Shown one piece after another: positions 1-7,950 of a DNA stretch of 64,000 bases (position 1 is its first letter; the number at the start of each line of letters is the position of its first letter). The translations under genes were made by a program, and so were the position numbers. The stretch spans positions 47,069 to 111,068 of the forward strand of contig CACZZF010000007.1 of the NCBI GenBank assembly GCA_902785575.1, in the 5' to 3' direction. A model generated the notes under the pieces. The model searched no databases. It was given only the letters and a program-made list of their open reading frames with translations, and had not been told where the DNA came from. The stretch comes from an uncultured Bacteroidia bacterium. GTDB taxonomy: Bacteria > Bacteroidota > Bacteroidia > Bacteroidales > UBA932.

Positions 1-591
1 GGGTTTGAACTTGTAAGCGCCATGGGAAGTTCCGATGGAGATGGCCAGGGAGTCGCAACCACTGCGGGTAGCGAAGTCAATGACCTCCTCGGGACGGGTG
101 TAGTGGGACTCCTCAGCGGAAACCTCATCCTCAACACCGGCGAGGACACCCAACTCAGCCTCAACAGTCACATCGTACTGATGGGCATAGTCAACAACCT
201 TTTTGGTGAGGGCGATATTCTCCTCGTAAGGAAGAGAAGAAGCGTCGATCATGACAGAAGAGAAGCCCATGTCCACGCAGCTCTTGCAGAGCTCGAAAGA
301 GTTGCCATGGTCGAGGTGGAGGCAAATCTGAGGATGCTCCCACCCAAGCTCCTTAGCATACTCGACAGCGCCTTCAGCCATGTAGCGGAGAAGGGTCTGG
401 TTGGCGTATTTACGCGCACCGCTGGAAACCTGAAGGATGACCGGAGACTTGGTCTCAGCCGCGGCCTGAATGATGGCCTGGAGCTGCTCCATATTGTTGA
501 AATTGAAAGCGGGAATAGCGTAACCGCCGGCGACAGCCTTAGCGAACATCTCTCTGGTGTTCACAAGGCCAAGATCTTTGTAAGAAACCAT
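1..591 (-). CDS. fba: Class II fructose-bisphosphate aldolase (partial, C-terminus off the window)
   Basis: Reading the minus strand from the ATG at 591 gives 197 uninterrupted codons up to the window edge. The protein starts MVSYKDLGLVNTREMF and contains the class II aldolase features AIPAFNFNN, then LHLDHGNSFE (metal-binding histidine region, about residues 92-101), then VEAELGVLAG, and near the edge ISIGTSHGAYK (about 184-194), where a further metal-binding histidine lies. The enzyme is cytosolic and metal dependent, and splits fructose 1,6-bisphosphate into dihydroxyacetone phosphate and glyceraldehyde 3-phosphate in glycolysis and gluconeogenesis. Only the N-terminal part is present. The long plus-strand reading frame over the same bases is a shadow. 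A TAnnTTTG-like box lies about 63 bases upstream. Confidence 0.93.
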   Translation of the reverse strand, partial: MVSYKDLGLVNTREMFAKAVAGGYAIPAFNFNNMEQLQAIIQAAAETKSPVILQVSSGARKYANQTLLRYMAEGAVEYAKELGWEHPQICLHLDHGNSFELCKSCVDMGFSSVMIDASSLPYEENIALTKKVVDYAHQYDVTVEAELGVLAGVEDEVSAEESHYTRPEEVIDFATRSGCDSLAISIGTSHGAYKFKP

Positions 592-653
592 AATTTTGTA
601 TAAATAAAACTTAAGAATTTGTCAAATCCGTCTGCCTGGCTTCAAAAGCCGTG

Positions 654-661
654 CAAATTTA
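654..661 (-). promoter_or_regulatory. Possible -7 box for fba
   Basis: On the minus strand these bases read TAAATTTG, matching the Bacteroidota -7 consensus TAnnTTTG. It overlaps the end of the upstream thioredoxin-like gene and would give a leader of about 55 bases. No good -33 TTTG was seen at the usual distance. Confidence 0.35.
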
Positions 662-2113
662 ATCTTTTTCACTCAAAAATAAAAGATGTTCCGACAAGCT
701 TATATAACGTCTTTTTATCACGCCCCTCTTGCCGACCTGGATGATGTACGGGAGGCTCGAAAGATCAAAGAAATCAAGCATCTTTCTGGCAAGCTCGGGG
801 GACTCTCTCTCCAAAGACTCCATTTCCACGGGAAGATAAGCCAAGTGGAGATAGTCGGCGGCTGCCTTCTCCGCGGCGCATACCGGGCAGCCTTGTGAAC
901 TGAATAAAAAGAAACCACCTTTACGTCTGAGTTTGTTCCAGCCCTTGATGGGTGTCTTCGGCACCTTGGCCCCGACAGGGGCCTTTGACAATAGACCGTC
1001 AAACATACTCGCCATCCCGACAATAGCCAGGGAATCATCCGGAGTATTCCATATCTCCGGCCTGGAGAGAATATAATCCTTGACAAACAAACGAGTACCT
1101 TCCTTGAATCCTTCCCCCCTCTTGGTGGCCAGATAATACAGAAGGTCTCCCTCCATGTGTTTGAAACCCAATGTGTCTCCCTTGGCGAGAGTCCTGTCCG
1201 AGAGTAGTGAGGCCACTTCCATCACATCGGAGGAATCCACCTTGGCGCCATAGACCGAAAAGACCTCATCCAGCAAGACAGATGATTCTTCCTTGCCGTA
1301 TTTGTAGATTCCGTCATCGAGATAGATGTCAAGAAGACTGGCCAAAGCACCGGTGTCCAATCCCCTACCCACGATAAACCCGTCAGGATCAACCAGGAAC
1401 ATCCTGGGAGTGACCGTCACTCCATATTTCATCTGGTAGTCTGACTCGTCATCAGGATCCCACAGATGCCTAATACGTGTATTGCCTTTATTTAAAACGA
1501 AAGTCGAGCCTCTCCATATCTTCCAGCTATCCATGTCATGCCCCACATAGACAGCGGATACATCCACAGGATAGTCTTTATCGTCAAGCATATTGCGGAG
1601 CATAGCCGTCTCCAACTTGCATTTGGCGCAGTCTGTGTCGAAGAAATAGATGACCTGGAAGCGTCCTTCGACAGGCTCAGGGACCGAAACCTCTTCCCCG
1701 AAAGGATTATGGAGGGTCACCTTCGGAGCGGGCATGCCGATAAGCGATTGGCGGTTAAAATCAGCGAAGAGTTTCGCGTCAAGAAGGGCCTGGTCGCTAC
1801 CCATAGCCACTTCTCCAGTAGAGAACCACTTGTCTGTCAAATGAATGGCCACTGCCTCATCTCCCATCAACTTGGAATTGAGATAGTGGTCATATATCTT
1901 TAACGCTATCCTCTGCCTCAAAGAAGGATCGGTAGCGGCCTCAATCAATGCGTCACACTCGGTGATCTTTGTCCCGAAATCCTCCGCATCAAGGAGTGAG
2001 AAGTACCGCTCCAGTCGAGAATCGAGTTCAGCCAGTTTGGTTGAATCCACTTGCGCCACCAAACCGGGGACACAAAGGATCAAGGAAATAAATATGGCAG
2101 CCAGCCTTCTCAT
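659..2113 (-). CDS. DUF5106-like double-thioredoxin secreted protein
   Basis: 484 residues. The first 20 residues are a signal peptide (MRRLAAIFISLILCVPGLVAQ), so the protein is exported to the periplasm. It has two thioredoxin-like modules. The first, at about residues 130-265, has a TlpA-like start (LIGMPAPKVTL) and the redox motif DTDCAKCK. The second, near the C-terminus, has SSQGCPVCAAEK and a cis-proline-like SSLPYI. The layout fits the Bacteroidota DUF5106/TlpA-like group, assumed to handle disulfides or other redox chemistry in the envelope; the substrate is unknown. The start overlaps the coaD stop by four bases, so it is the last gene of the lon-ung-coaD operon. A repeat-derived segment, PEPVEGR, is inserted just before the first redox motif. 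Confidence 0.8.
   Translation of the reverse strand: MRRLAAIFISLILCVPGLVAQVDSTKLAELDSRLERYFSLLDAEDFGTKITECDALIEAATDPSLRQRIALKIYDHYLNSKLMGDEAVAIHLTDKWFSTGEVAMGSDQALLDAKLFADFNRQSLIGMPAPKVTLHNPFGEEVSVPEPVEGRFQVIYFFDTDCAKCKLETAMLRNMLDDKDYPVDVSAVYVGHDMDSWKIWRGSTFVLNKGNTRIRHLWDPDDESDYQMKYGVTVTPRMFLVDPDGFIVGRGLDTGALASLLDIYLDDGIYKYGKEESSVLLDEVFSVYGAKVDSSDVMEVASLLSDRTLAKGDTLGFKHMEGDLLYYLATKRGEGFKEGTRLFVKDYILSRPEIWNTPDDSLAIVGMASMFDGLLSKAPVGAKVPKTPIKGWNKLRRKGGFFLFSSQGCPVCAAEKAAADYLHLAYLPVEMESLERESPELARKMLDFFDLSSLPYIIQVGKRGVIKRRYISLSEHLLFLSEKD
1663..1685. repeat. PVEGR-type interspersed palindromic repeat inside a coding sequence
   Basis: The plus strand contains CCTTCGACAGGCTCAGG with GTC and GACC flanks that can pair (GTCCyT...AGGGAC). 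I recognise this from memory as a short repeat widespread in environmental Bacteroidota and other genomes. Read on the minus strand in frame it encodes PEPVEGR within the thioredoxin-like protein, and the frame is preserved. Only this copy was found in the window. Confidence 0.6.
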
Positions 2114-2580
2114 ACTATCTCAGGAAGAACCACCCAATCGGGAATAAACCGGGAAAGGTCACCATGATGGCTGAGAAGGTCCCTCACAGCGGAAGAGGAG
2201 ATATGTGAATACTCCTGTGCGGTAGGAATGATTATCGTGTCAATGTCAGGAGCCAGGTGACGGTTAGCGTCCGCCACGGCCTGCTCATTGTCGAAATCGG
2301 TCATATTCCTGACTCCACGAACGATATGCTTGATACCCAGTTCCTTGCAAAGATCCACCGTGAGGCCGTCATAGCTGATGATCTTTACCCCTTTGAGATC
2401 CTTTGTGGCCTGCGCTATTATATCCTCGCGCTGGCTCATGGTGTAAAAACCACGTTTGGCCTGGTTGATACCAACAGCGACGACTACCTCGTCAAAGATG
2501 GTCAAAGCTCTCGTCAGGATATTCAAATGACCTGAAGTGAATGGGTCAAACGACCCCGGGAATAATGCTACTTTGCTCAT
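2110..2580 (-). CDS. coaD: Phosphopantetheine adenylyltransferase
   Basis: 156 residues, normal for the family. The ATG at 2580 is chosen over longer upstream extensions because the conserved N-terminus MSKVALFPGSFDPFTSGH starts there. This holds the nucleotidyltransferase HxGH-type motif (FTSGH), and ISSSAVR near residue 128 is the C-terminal signature. It transfers AMP from ATP to 4'-phosphopantetheine, the penultimate step of coenzyme A synthesis in the cytosol. It starts 4 bases after the ung stop, and its stop codon overlaps the next start (ATGA), so translation is probably coupled. Confidence 0.95.
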   Translation of the reverse strand: MSKVALFPGSFDPFTSGHLNILTRALTIFDEVVVAVGINQAKRGFYTMSQREDIIAQATKDLKGVKIISYDGLTVDLCKELGIKHIVRGVRNMTDFDNEQAVADANRHLAPDIDTIIIPTAQEYSHISSSAVRDLLSHHGDLSRFIPDWVVLPEIV

Positions 2581-2584
2581 TATT

Positions 2585-3253
2585 TTAAAGTTGCCAATTA
2601 ATCGGAGTTTTATTCTCTGAAACCAGTATCTCGTTTGTCCTTGAGAAATGACGGCATCCGAAAAAAGCGCCCCTCGCCAAAGGGGAAGGATGCGCCGCCT
2701 CAAGGACATAGTGCTTGGATGTGTCGATCAGTTCTTTCTTGCTTCTGGCGAAACTGCCCCACAATAGGAACACCACCCCGTCTAGGTTATCGGAAATATA
2801 ACGGATGACAGCATCGGTGAATCTCTGCCAACCGATCCCGCTATGGGAAGCGGCCTCCCCGGAACGGACTGTGAGAATGGCGTTTAGAAGCAGCACTCCC
2901 TGCCTCGCCCAATTCTCCAGGTTCGGCCTGCCACTCATCCTGACCCCGAGATCATCCTCTATCTCCTTGAATATGTTCTTTAGGGATGGAGGGGCGGGCA
3001 TATTGTCAGGCACGGAGAAGCAAAGTCCCATCGCCTGGCCGTAACCATGATAGGGATCCTGACCGAGGATCACAACCTTCACCTGATCAACCGGAGTCAG
3101 CTCAAAAGCCTTGAATATCTGAGGCCCGGGAGGGAAAATGACTCTCCCCTCAGCCTTCTCCTGATGGAGTTGCCGGGCAAGAGCGGCGAAATACGGCTGC
3201 TCAAACTCCCCTGCCAGGGCTTCCTTCCAACTCTTTTCTATCTTGACGTCCAT
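2585..3253 (-). CDS. ung: Uracil-DNA glycosylase, family 1
   Basis: 222 residues, full length. The family 1 signature GQDPYHG is at 64-70, with the water-activating Asp at about 66, and the minor-groove and catalytic-His motif HPSPLA is at 188-193. The enzyme removes uracil from DNA to start base excision repair. It lies 14 bases downstream of lon and 4 bases upstream of coaD in the same operon. It has the LNAILTVR segment typical of the enzyme. Confidence 0.96.
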   Translation of the reverse strand: MDVKIEKSWKEALAGEFEQPYFAALARQLHQEKAEGRVIFPPGPQIFKAFELTPVDQVKVVILGQDPYHGYGQAMGLCFSVPDNMPAPPSLKNIFKEIEDDLGVRMSGRPNLENWARQGVLLLNAILTVRSGEAASHSGIGWQRFTDAVIRYISDNLDGVVFLLWGSFARSKKELIDTSKHYVLEAAHPSPLARGAFFGCRHFSRTNEILVSENKTPINWQL

Positions 3254-3267
3254 TATTTAAGAAACTA

Positions 3268-5670
3268 TCAGAAAATCTCAGCTATGACATCATCAATGGT
3301 CTTAACATAATGGAATGTCAGGCCATCGACGTATATCTGTTTGATGTCCTCGACATCCTTCCGGTTGTCTTCAGAGATTATTATTTCTTTTACTCCAGCC
3401 CGTTTGGCGGCAAGAATCTTCTCTTTTATTCCACCAACGGGAAGAACCCTGCCTCTCAAAGTCATCTCTCCAGTCATCGCCACTCCGGACTTGACCTTCT
3501 TTCCTCTTAATGCGGAAACCATTGAGCTTACCATAGTTATACCTGCCGACGGACCATCCTTCGGCACGGCTCCTTCGGGGACATGGACATGAATATCCTT
3601 GGCCGAGAACTGCTCAGAGGTCATCCCGGCAAGTTCCGGATGAGCTTTGATATACTGGTAAGCTATTGTCGCGGACTCTTTCATGACATCACCGAGATTG
3701 CCGGTCATGGTCATATTCCCTTTTCCTCCACTCACGGAACTCTCGACAAAGAGAATCTCTCCTCCCATCTGCGTCCAAGCCAGACCTGTGACAACTCCCG
3801 GAGCCTCATTACCTTTCTGAAGGTCATGCATATTGGTGGGCAGGCCGAGATATTCCTTGAGATGCTCTTTCTTGATAACTGAGGGCCATTCCTGCCCGAG
3901 GGCGATCTTCTTGGCGGTGACTCTGGCTATTTTGGCTATCTGTTTCTCAAGCCCGCGGACTCCCGACTCGTGGGTGTACTCGTCAATTATGGTGGCCATA
4001 GCATTCTTGTCTATCCTGAGGGACTTTTTGGCCAAACCATGCTCCTGAAGCTGCTTCGGCACTAGGTATTTCTTGGCAATCTCCATCTTCTCCTCAGCCA
4101 AGTAACCGGTCACATTGATAAGTTCCATCCTGTCCAAAAGGGCGGATTGAACCGTGGAGACTGTGTTGGCGGTAGTGATGAACAGGACATTGGAAAGGTC
4201 GTAATCTATGTCCAAATAGTTATCGTGGAAAGCGACATTCTGTTCAGGATCAAGAACTTCCAAGAGGGCGGAAGAAGGGTCTCCCTTATAGTCTGCCCCT
4301 ACTTTGTCAATCTCGTCAAGGACGATGACAGGATTGGAAGTCCCGGCTTTTTGGATACCGCTGAGGATACGGCCCGGAAGAGCTCCGATATAGGTCTTGC
4401 GATGGCCTCGCAATTCAGCCTCATCGTGCATTCCGCCAAGGGCGATCCTGACATATTTCCTACCCAGCGCCCTTGCCACTGATTTGCCCAGGCTGGTCTT
4501 TCCAACACCAGGAGGGCCGTAGAGGCAAAGAATAGGAGACTTCATATTCCCCTTGAGTTTCAATACGGCAAGATACTCTATGATCCTGTCCTTGACAGTC
4601 TCAAGACCGAAATGGTCATTGTCCAAGACCTTCTGGGCATGTGCGAGGTCAAGGTTGTCCTTGGACATCTCCCCCCATGGAAGGTCAAGCATGAACTCTA
4701 TGTAATTATACTGGATGCTGTAGTCAGGGGAAGACGGATTGTACTTCTCCAATTTAGTCAGTTCCTTCTCGAACTGGGCGGCCACAGCCTCCGGCCATTT
4801 CTTTTCCTTGGCCCTGGCGCGGAACTTCTCGAACTCTTCCTCCTCATCCATTCCAAGCTCCTCCTGGATTGTACGGAGCTGATTGTTGAGATAATACTCA
4901 CGCTGCTGCTGGTCAATATCGCTCTTTACCTTCTGGTTGATTTCCTGCTTGATTTTGAGGAGCTGGGTCTGAGTCTCAAGAGCAGCCAAAAGCTTCATTG
5001 CCCTGACCTTCACATCGTCATACCTCAAAAGTTCCACCTTTTCCGAGAAGTTCTCAACCTCAACCGTGGTGGCTATGAAATTGACCAGAAACTGGAAGTT
5101 GTCGATAGACTTCATCGCCCCTACAGCCTCGCGGGGAGCGAAAGACGAGGACTTTATGATAGCCGCGGCCTTTTCCTTCAGCGATTCGGCGATCATCCTG
5201 GTGCTGTTGTCATTCTCCGGGACGATATCCGCCACGTAACTGACATTGGCGGTGATATAAGGCTCATATGCCAGGATACGTCCCTTGCGGATCCTCTTGA
5301 TTCCATGGAGGATAGCTGTGACAGTGCCGTCTGGCATCTCCAAAACTTTCATAATTTTGGCGGCAGTGCCATATTCAAACAAATCCTTGTCTCGAGGATC
5401 CTCGACAGAGATGTCATTCTGAGGGATAGCCCCGATGAACGAGTCTCCTTTCTCGGCATCTTTGACCAGAGCTATGGACTTGTCACGTCCGATTGTCACT
5501 GGATATACCATCCCAGGGAAAAGCACCGCGTTCCTCAAAGCCAGAATGGGAAGTGACTCGGGAAGGCTGGACTCATCCACCTTTATTTGTTCTTCTCCCT
5601 GCATCACAGGGATAATGTTGACCTCCGCACCGGAAGGAAACATCATATCTTTGCCTAAATCTATACTCAT
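3268..5670 (-). CDS. lon: ATP-dependent Lon protease
   Basis: About 800 residues from the ATG at 5670; an in-frame TTG at 5679 would add only three residues. Domain order: N-terminal substrate-binding LON domain (from LPILALRNAVLFPGMV), a helical region (QREYYLNNQLRTIQEELG), an AAA+ module with Walker A GPPGVGKTSLGK and Walker B VIVLDEIDKV, and a C-terminal serine protease domain with the catalytic Ser in PKDGPSAGI and the catalytic Lys in the VGGIKEKILAAKRAG segment. It is a cytosolic, ATP-driven protease for misfolded and regulatory proteins. It is the first gene of the lon-ung-coaD-thioredoxin operon and is divergent from the HU gene. Confidence 0.97.
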   Translation of the reverse strand: MSIDLGKDMMFPSGAEVNIIPVMQGEEQIKVDESSLPESLPILALRNAVLFPGMVYPVTIGRDKSIALVKDAEKGDSFIGAIPQNDISVEDPRDKDLFEYGTAAKIMKVLEMPDGTVTAILHGIKRIRKGRILAYEPYITANVSYVADIVPENDNSTRMIAESLKEKAAAIIKSSSFAPREAVGAMKSIDNFQFLVNFIATTVEVENFSEKVELLRYDDVKVRAMKLLAALETQTQLLKIKQEINQKVKSDIDQQQREYYLNNQLRTIQEELGMDEEEEFEKFRARAKEKKWPEAVAAQFEKELTKLEKYNPSSPDYSIQYNYIEFMLDLPWGEMSKDNLDLAHAQKVLDNDHFGLETVKDRIIEYLAVLKLKGNMKSPILCLYGPPGVGKTSLGKSVARALGRKYVRIALGGMHDEAELRGHRKTYIGALPGRILSGIQKAGTSNPVIVLDEIDKVGADYKGDPSSALLEVLDPEQNVAFHDNYLDIDYDLSNVLFITTANTVSTVQSALLDRMELINVTGYLAEEKMEIAKKYLVPKQLQEHGLAKKSLRIDKNAMATIIDEYTHESGVRGLEKQIAKIARVTAKKIALGQEWPSVIKKEHLKEYLGLPTNMHDLQKGNEAPGVVTGLAWTQMGGEILFVESSVSGGKGNMTMTGNLGDVMKESATIAYQYIKAHPELAGMTSEQFSAKDIHVHVPEGAVPKDGPSAGITMVSSMVSALRGKKVKSGVAMTGEMTLRGRVLPVGGIKEKILAAKRAGVKEIIISEDNRKDVEDIKQIYVDGLTFHYVKTIDDVIAEIF

Positions 5671-5786
5671 CTTCTTCAAATACTATCGGACACGACTATC
5701 CCTGCCAATCTGTCAGACGGGATACCGCTCCGGGCGCGGCAATTAATATGGTCAATAATCTTGCCAAAAAAATATTCTCCCATTAT

Positions 5787-5817
5787 TTTGATTATTAAAA
5801 AAATAAGCCTAATTTTG
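5787..5817 (+). promoter_or_regulatory. Bacteroidota-type promoter of the HU-RNase G unit
   Basis: TTTG at 5787-5790 and TAATTTTG at 5810-5817 are separated by 19 bases, which fits the -33 TTTG / -7 TAnnTTTG promoter known in Bacteroides. The predicted leader is about 50 bases and contains a small CCCC...GGGG hairpin before the HU start at 5873. The rest of the 5680-5872 gap holds no gene. Confidence 0.6.
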
Positions 5818-5872
5818 CATCCCCCGAAAGCGTTAGGGGAAAAGTGATTATCCTAATAAACACATTTTTATT

Positions 5873-6151
5873 ATGACAAAAGCAGAAATCGTTAATGAGG
5901 TTGCGAAGTCAACCGGCATTGAGAAGATCGCGGTTCAGTCCGTCGTTGAGGCATTCATGGAGTCGGTCAAGGGTTCGATCGTCAGGAAAGAGCCTGTTTA
6001 CCTTCGTGGATTTGGTAGTTTCATCGTGAAGCACAGGGCTCAGAAGGCTGCCCGCAACATCACCAAGAAGACCACCATGACTATTCCTGCGCACGATATC
6101 CCCGCTTTCAAGCCGGCCAAGGTCTTCATCAACGCCGTTAAGGAGAAATAA
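5873..6151 (+). CDS. HU-family DNA-binding protein
   Basis: 92 residues, the normal size for HU/IHF proteins. It begins MTKAEIVNEVAKSTGIEK and contains the beta-arm entry RGFGSFIVKHR and the DNA-intercalating Pro region (TIPAHDIPAFKPAK). It is a histone-like dimer that bends and compacts DNA. It is the first gene of a plus-strand unit with a 29-codon basic protein and RNase G, and has a well-formed promoter upstream. Whether it is HU or IHF-like cannot be settled from sequence alone. Confidence 0.93.
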   Translation: MTKAEIVNEVAKSTGIEKIAVQSVVEAFMESVKGSIVRKEPVYLRGFGSFIVKHRAQKAARNITKKTTMTIPAHDIPAFKPAKVFINAVKEK

Positions 6152-6171
6152 TCTTAACAACCTTATTTATT

Positions 6172-6261
6172 ATGCCAAGCGGTAAAAAGAGAAAGAGACA
6201 TAAGATGTCGACGCACAAGCGTAAAAAGCGCTTGCGCAAGAACAGACACAAGAAGAAGTAA
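6172..6261 (+). CDS. 29-residue lysine/arginine-rich protein of the AURKAIP1/COX24 (mS38-like) type
   Basis: A tiny frame, ATG at 6172 and TAA at 6259-6261. It opens MPSGKKRKRHKMSTHKRKK and ends RLRKNRHKKK; 20 of 29 residues are Lys, Arg or His. The KRHKMxTHKRKKR..RKNRHK pattern resembles the C-terminal segment of mitochondrial AURKAIP1/COX24 (mS38) and of the small bacterial ribosomal proteins related to it. A role bound to rRNA in the small ribosomal subunit is therefore plausible, but this is inference. It lies 20 bases after the HU gene and about 100 bases before RNase G, suggesting one transcript. It is too short for most gene finders. Confidence 0.72.
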   Translation: MPSGKKRKRHKMSTHKRKKRLRKNRHKKK

Positions 6262-6295
6262 GTCCTCTGTGTCTGCCATTTTAGCAGAACGCTAG

Positions 6296-6340
6296 AAGAA
6301 AGGGGCTGAACGGGAGATCCGGACAGCCTCTTTTCTTGAA
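6296..6340 (+). terminator. Hairpin between the mini-protein gene and RNase G
   Basis: AAGAAAGGGGCTG (6296-6308) pairs imperfectly with CAGCCTCTTTTCTT (6324-6337) around a 15-base loop. It may be a partial terminator or an RNA-processing hairpin between the abundant HU transcript and rng. Confidence 0.35.
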
Positions 6341-6361
6341 AGAAACACCACTGTTATTTCC

Positions 6362-7936
6362 ATGGAGTCTGAAGGATCAAAAGATTTGATCGTCGATGTC
6401 ACATCGACTGACGTTCACATCGCGCTGATGGAAGATCATCGGCTGATTGAACTCAACAAGGAGTCCAGCAAAGGGCACGGGTTTTCCGTCGGAGACGTGT
6501 ATCTCGGGAAAGTCAAGAAGATTCTCCCCGCGCTCAATGCCGCCTTTGTAGACATCGGAGACAAGAAGGAAGCATTCATCCATTATCTGGACTTGGGTCT
6601 ATACTTCACCTCGTTCGACGAGTTCGTGAAGAAGAGCAACCCCAACACCGATCTCGGGCAACTGTTCTCCAATATTAAAGTCGGGCCTATCCTCGAAAAG
6701 GAAGGGCGAATCGAGAACGTGCTCAAGCCAGGCCAGATAGTTGTGGTGCAGATCGTCAAGGAACCGATCTCAACCAAAGGGTCACGACTGACCGCGGAAA
6801 TTTCATTGGCAGGACGAAACATCGTACTGATGCCCTTCGCTGAGAAGGTCAACGTTTCCCAGAAAATCTCCTCAAAAGAGGAGAAAAGAAGGCTCGAGAC
6901 ACTCGTCAGGAGCATTCTTCCCAAAAACTACGGGGCTATTATCCGCACGGCGGCCGAAGGAAAGAACGCGGCTGTCCTGGTGGCGGAGCTGAAATCCCTT
7001 ATCCAGAAATGGGAGGCATCCTGGCAGAAAATCGCGAAAAACAAGAGCATCCAGCTGCTGTTCACCGAGTACAGCAAGACCACCACAATCCTCAGGGATC
7101 TCCTGAACGACTCGTTCACAAACATTTATGTTAACGACGAGAACGTCTACGAGGAGACTAAGAAGTATATTTCCCTGATCTCTCCAGATCAGGAGAAAAT
7201 CGTAAAGCTGTACGACGGAAAAGAGAAAATCTTCGACCATTTCGAGGTCACCAGGCAGATCAAGAGCTCATTCGGAAAGGTGGTTCCGATGAAGCAGGGA
7301 GCTTATCTCGTGATAGAGAGCACCGAGGCGCTCAATGTGATTGATGTCAATAGCGGCATACGCGCCAAGACATCCGACCAAGAGGAAAACACTTTCGAGG
7401 TCAACAAGATCGCTGCCGAGGAGATAGCCAGGCAACTTCGCCTGAGGGATATGGGAGGAATTATAATCGTGGACTTCATCGACATGGAGTCTGGCGAGCA
7501 CCGCAACGAGCTCCACAGGTACATGCAGGGGCTTATGGAAGCGGACAGGGCAAAACACAATGTCCTCCCCCTCACCAAGTTCGGCCTGATGCAGATCACC
7601 CGTCAGAGGATCCGCCCCGCCACAGAGATCAACACAGCGGAGGTTTGTCCGGTTTGCCACGGCACCGGAAAGATTTCCTCGAGCGTGGTGATCGACGAGC
7701 AGATAGAGCGCAATATCGCCTATTACGCCGAGCATGGGAAAAAGGCCATCACACTGAAGGTCAGTCCTATCCTGGGAGCTTACCTGAAACGTGGAAAGAC
7801 CATGTTGTCAGACAAGTCTTACCTGGGGAAATGGAAACAGAAGTACAAATGCCGGATCAACCTCGAGGAGGTCACCGACTTCTCGGTCCTGCAGAATGAA
7901 TTGTATGATGAGAAAGGGGACAAGCTTGACAACTAA
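6362..7936 (+). CDS. rng: Ribonuclease E/G family endoribonuclease
   Basis: 524 residues, close to RNase G length and lacking the long RNase E C-terminal scaffold. Order: N-terminal beta strands with an embedded S1 RNA-binding domain (VGDVYLGKVKKILPALNAAFVDIG), an RNase H-like and 5'-sensor region, the catalytic region with acidic residues in LNVIDVNSG and IIIVDFIDM, and a zinc-link-like motif CPVCHGTGK near residue 429. It is a cytosolic endonuclease for rRNA 5'-end maturation and mRNA decay. Its last codons and stop form one arm of a terminator hairpin and overlap the lnt stop by four bases on the other strand. Confidence 0.95.
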   Translation: MESEGSKDLIVDVTSTDVHIALMEDHRLIELNKESSKGHGFSVGDVYLGKVKKILPALNAAFVDIGDKKEAFIHYLDLGLYFTSFDEFVKKSNPNTDLGQLFSNIKVGPILEKEGRIENVLKPGQIVVVQIVKEPISTKGSRLTAEISLAGRNIVLMPFAEKVNVSQKISSKEEKRRLETLVRSILPKNYGAIIRTAAEGKNAAVLVAELKSLIQKWEASWQKIAKNKSIQLLFTEYSKTTTILRDLLNDSFTNIYVNDENVYEETKKYISLISPDQEKIVKLYDGKEKIFDHFEVTRQIKSSFGKVVPMKQGAYLVIESTEALNVIDVNSGIRAKTSDQEENTFEVNKIAAEEIARQLRLRDMGGIIIVDFIDMESGEHRNELHRYMQGLMEADRAKHNVLPLTKFGLMQITRQRIRPATEINTAEVCPVCHGTGKISSSVVIDEQIERNIAYYAEHGKKAITLKVSPILGAYLKRGKTMLSDKSYLGKWKQKYKCRINLEEVTDFSVLQNELYDEKGDKLDN

Positions 7937-7950
7937 GCTTGTCCTTTTTT
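7918..7950. terminator. Bidirectional terminator shared by rng and lnt
   Basis: GGACAAGCTT (7918-7927) and AAGCTTGTCC (7935-7944) form a perfect 10-bp stem with a 7-base loop, followed on the plus strand by TTTTTT. Both stop codons (rng TAA 7934-7936, lnt TAG 7933-7935) lie in the loop and right arm. The minus-strand product has only a weaker U tract. Confidence 0.6.

Noticed and set aside
22..603. 193-residue open frame on the plus strand
   Set aside because: It lies antisense to the aldolase gene, whose minus-strand protein has clear family motifs.
4612..5556. 314-residue open frame opposite lon
   Set aside because: Shadow of the lon reading frame; no domain and no start context. Lon is complete.
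5670..5679. TTG start for lon three codons upstream
   Set aside because: ATG at 5670 gives a normal start; the extension adds nothing conserved.
5680..5786. Riboswitch or small RNA in the lon-HU gap
   Set aside because: No conserved structure recognised beyond the HU promoter and a small hairpin in the leader.
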